DNA of 22,062 nucleotides from a virus: the IMG/VR virus record IMGVR_UViG_3300030380_005507, positions 1 to 22,062 of that record. One strand, given 5' to 3'. A model generated the notes under the pieces. That model was not told the DNA's origin, made no database searches, and was given only the letters and a program-made list of their open reading frames with translations. Position numbers and translations under genes: made by a program. Below are positions 20,172-22,062 of the stretch, piece after piece; positions within the stretch are counted from its first letter, which is position 1, and the number at the start of each line of letters is the position of its first letter.

Positions 20172-22062
20172 ATGCCACTGCAAGCGATAGAGTTCCGGCC
20201 GGGGATAGACAAAGAATCCACTGATTATGCGGCGAAGGGCGGCTGGGTCGATGGCAACCTAGTCCGCTTCAGACAAGGGCGCGTGGAAAAAGTCGGTGGC
20301 TGGCGCAAGCTTGGAGAGAGCAACTACCTTGGTACTGGCCGCGCATTACACGCGTGGATAGCGCTAGATGGCACCCGATATCTCGGGATCGGCACCACCT
20401 TCAAATACTACATCGAGCTAGGCGACGCCTATTATGACGTGACGCCTCTGCGTGTTACCACTGGCGCTGGTGACGTGACCTTTTCCGCTACGAATGGTAG
20501 CAGTACGATCACCGTGGCAGACACGGCGCATGGTGCGGTGACGGGCGATTTTGTTACCTTTAGTGGCGCCGCCTCTCTTGGGGGTAACGTGACCGCTGCG
20601 GTGCTCAATCAGGAATATCAAATAAGCCTGGTGACCTCGGCAAATGCTTACGAAATCACCGCAAAAGATACAGCCGGCACGACGGTCACGGCTAATGCCA
20701 GTGACTCAGGGAACGGCGGCAGTAGCACGGTCGGGGCCTATCAAATCAATACAGGGCTTGATACCTATGTGATCGCCACTGGTTGGGGGGTCGGCACCTG
20801 GGGTGCTGGCGGTTGGGGCTCGGCCTCACCGATCTCAAATGTCAATCAGCTGCGAATATGGACACATGACAACTATGGCGAAAACCTGATTATCAATGTC
20901 CGAGGTGGCGGCATTTATAGGTGGCTCGAGAGCGATGGCACATCGACACGGGCCGTTGAATTATCTGGTATTAGTGGCGCTAACAAGGTGCCCACAAAAG
21001 CGCTGCAGGTAATCACCTCAGAAACTGACAGGCATTTGATTGTGTTAGGCGCCGACCCATTATCTGGCGGTAGCCGGACAGGATCGGTAGATCCGATGCT
21101 TATCGCGTTTAGTGATCAAGAAAACGAATTAGAGTTTGAGCCGCTGAACACAAACAGTGCCGGTTCTCTCCGAATATCAAGCGGTAGCTTCATTGTTGGC
21201 GGGATAAAAAGCCGCCAAGAAGTGCTCATCTGGACAGACACGAGCCTATACAGCATGCAGTTTATCGGCCCACCACTGACGTTTGCGGTGAACCTGGTCA
21301 ACGAAGGGGCTGGGCTGATCGGGCCAAAAGCCGCCGTTGCTGCGCCGAATGGCGTGTTCTTCGCGAGTAAGACGGGTTTTTATACCTACACCGGATCCGT
21401 ACAAAAACTGCCGTGCTCAGTCCAAGAGTATGTTTTTAATGACATCAACCTCGGTCAGGCTTTCAAGTGCCACATGGGATTGAACTCTGAATATGGGGAG
21501 ATGTGGTTTTTCTACCCTAGTCTTGAGGATGGCACGGGCGAAATCAGTCGATACGTTATTTACAATTATGAGGAGAATCATTGGAGCATAGGGTCTCTCG
21601 TGCGCTACTCCTGGCTTGATGCTGGTATTGATGACACGCCTTTTGCCGCGGCTACCACCGATAGCACCCAGTGCATTTTCCAGCATGAGACGGGCTATGA
21701 CGATAACGAATCGAAAATGTCAGGAGTATTCATTGAGTCTGCTGACATCGACCTCGGTGATGGGGACAACTTTAGTTTTATCAAAGAGGTAGTGCCCGAT
21801 GTTAAGTTTGTGGTTGATGCAGGCATCAGTAACACGCCGGCAATCAATTTGCTTCTAAAGCGTAGAAACTTCCCTGGCGAGACGCTTGTCACTGACAGCA
21901 CCACACAGCTGCTCACGAACACCACGTTCAAAAGCCTGCGGAGCAGAGCGCGCCAGGTAGTGCTGCGATTTGCTTCTGACGATGATTTGTCGGACACCGA
22001 CGCAAAGGGTTACAAGTGGCGCCTTGGCAGCACGCGATTAGAAATACAGCCTAGCGGACGTC
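20172..22062 (+). CDS. Tail stabilisation / packaged-DNA protein, P22 gp10-like (3' end outside window)
   Basis: The frame from ATG 20172 stays open for 630 codons to the window edge. An ATG at 20168 gives only 18 codons in another frame. The N-terminus F-R-P-G-I-D-K-E-S-T-D-Y and G-G-W-V-D-G-N-L-V-R-F-R, and the near-terminal W-R-L-G-S-T-R-L-E-I-Q-P-S-G-R, are marks of P22 gp10-type plug proteins that seal the portal after packaging and carry the tail needle. P22 gp10 is 472 aa; here an extra Thr/Ser/Gly-rich beta region (about 95-185) lengthens the protein. The last few residues are probably all that is missing. Its place after the adaptors agrees with assembly order. Confidence 0.82.
   Translation, partial: MPLQAIEFRPGIDKESTDYAAKGGWVDGNLVRFRQGRVEKVGGWRKLGESNYLGTGRALHAWIALDGTRYLGIGTTFKYYIELGDAYYDVTPLRVTTGAGDVTFSATNGSSTITVADTAHGAVTGDFVTFSGAASLGGNVTAAVLNQEYQISLVTSANAYEITAKDTAGTTVTANASDSGNGGSSTVGAYQINTGLDTYVIATGWGVGTWGAGGWGSASPISNVNQLRIWTHDNYGENLIINVRGGGIYRWLESDGTSTRAVELSGISGANKVPTKALQVITSETDRHLIVLGADPLSGGSRTGSVDPMLIAFSDQENELEFEPLNTNSAGSLRISSGSFIVGGIKSRQEVLIWTDTSLYSMQFIGPPLTFAVNLVNEGAGLIGPKAAVAAPNGVFFASKTGFYTYTGSVQKLPCSVQEYVFNDINLGQAFKCHMGLNSEYGEMWFFYPSLEDGTGEISRYVIYNYEENHWSIGSLVRYSWLDAGIDDTPFAAATTDSTQCIFQHETGYDDNESKMSGVFIESADIDLGDGDNFSFIKEVVPDVKFVVDAGISNTPAINLLLKRRNFPGETLVTDSTTQLLTNTTFKSLRSRARQVVLRFASDDDLSDTDAKGYKWRLGSTRLEIQPSGR

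Noticed and set aside
20168-20224. ATG at 20168 as start of the gp10-like gene
   Set aside because: That frame stops after 18 codons; the ATG at 20172 opens the long frame.

Overview
The window is one continuous late (virion and lysis) region of a tailed double-stranded DNA phage with podovirus-type head and tail genes. All genes read on the + strand, most overlap or abut by a few bases, and base composition looks close to 50% GC throughout. I see no host genes, integrase, tRNA or replication genes, so the host cannot be named. Many of the small proteins resemble families I recall from uncultured marine phages. A marine bacterial host is therefore an inference from memory, not something the sequence proves.

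Layout: (1) 1-1650, the end of a repetitive tail-fibre-like protein and a small companion. (2) 1684-4017, a lysis cassette: small proteins, a frameshift-interrupted membrane protein, a short holin-like protein, a 3TM-type holin, a 53-aa zinc ribbon, a two-helix membrane protein and a GH24 lysozyme with Cys in the usual catalytic Asp place. (3) 4010-11730, packaging and head: large terminase, 832-aa portal, two small proteins, a GroES-like co-chaperonin, scaffold, two virion-type proteins and the HK97-fold major capsid protein, closed by a strong UUCG-loop terminator at 11749-11772. (4) 11848-17055, an unusual block of uncharacterised late proteins. It includes beta-rich surface-type proteins, strongly basic proteins, a 574-aa protein with three EF-hand loops, a 209-aa protein with a fourth, and a protein ending in seven 33-bp Lys/Gly repeats. 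(5) 17058-22062, the connector and tail module: two head-tail adaptors, a degenerate zinc-ribbon protein, a Rossmann-like putative enzyme, two small proteins and a P22 gp10-like tail stabilisation protein that runs off the end.

How the parts probably work together: scaffold and capsid protein build the prohead with help from the GroES-like protein and host GroEL; terminase fills it through the portal; the adaptors and gp10-like protein close the portal; fibres are added; holins and lysozyme release progeny. The most novel part is the block between the capsid gene and the adaptors. There, short M-x-x-G-G motifs, EF-hand loops and Lys-rich proteins recur in neighbouring genes, suggesting co-packaged or DNA-binding virion proteins (inference). 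No small terminase subunit or spanin was recognised.
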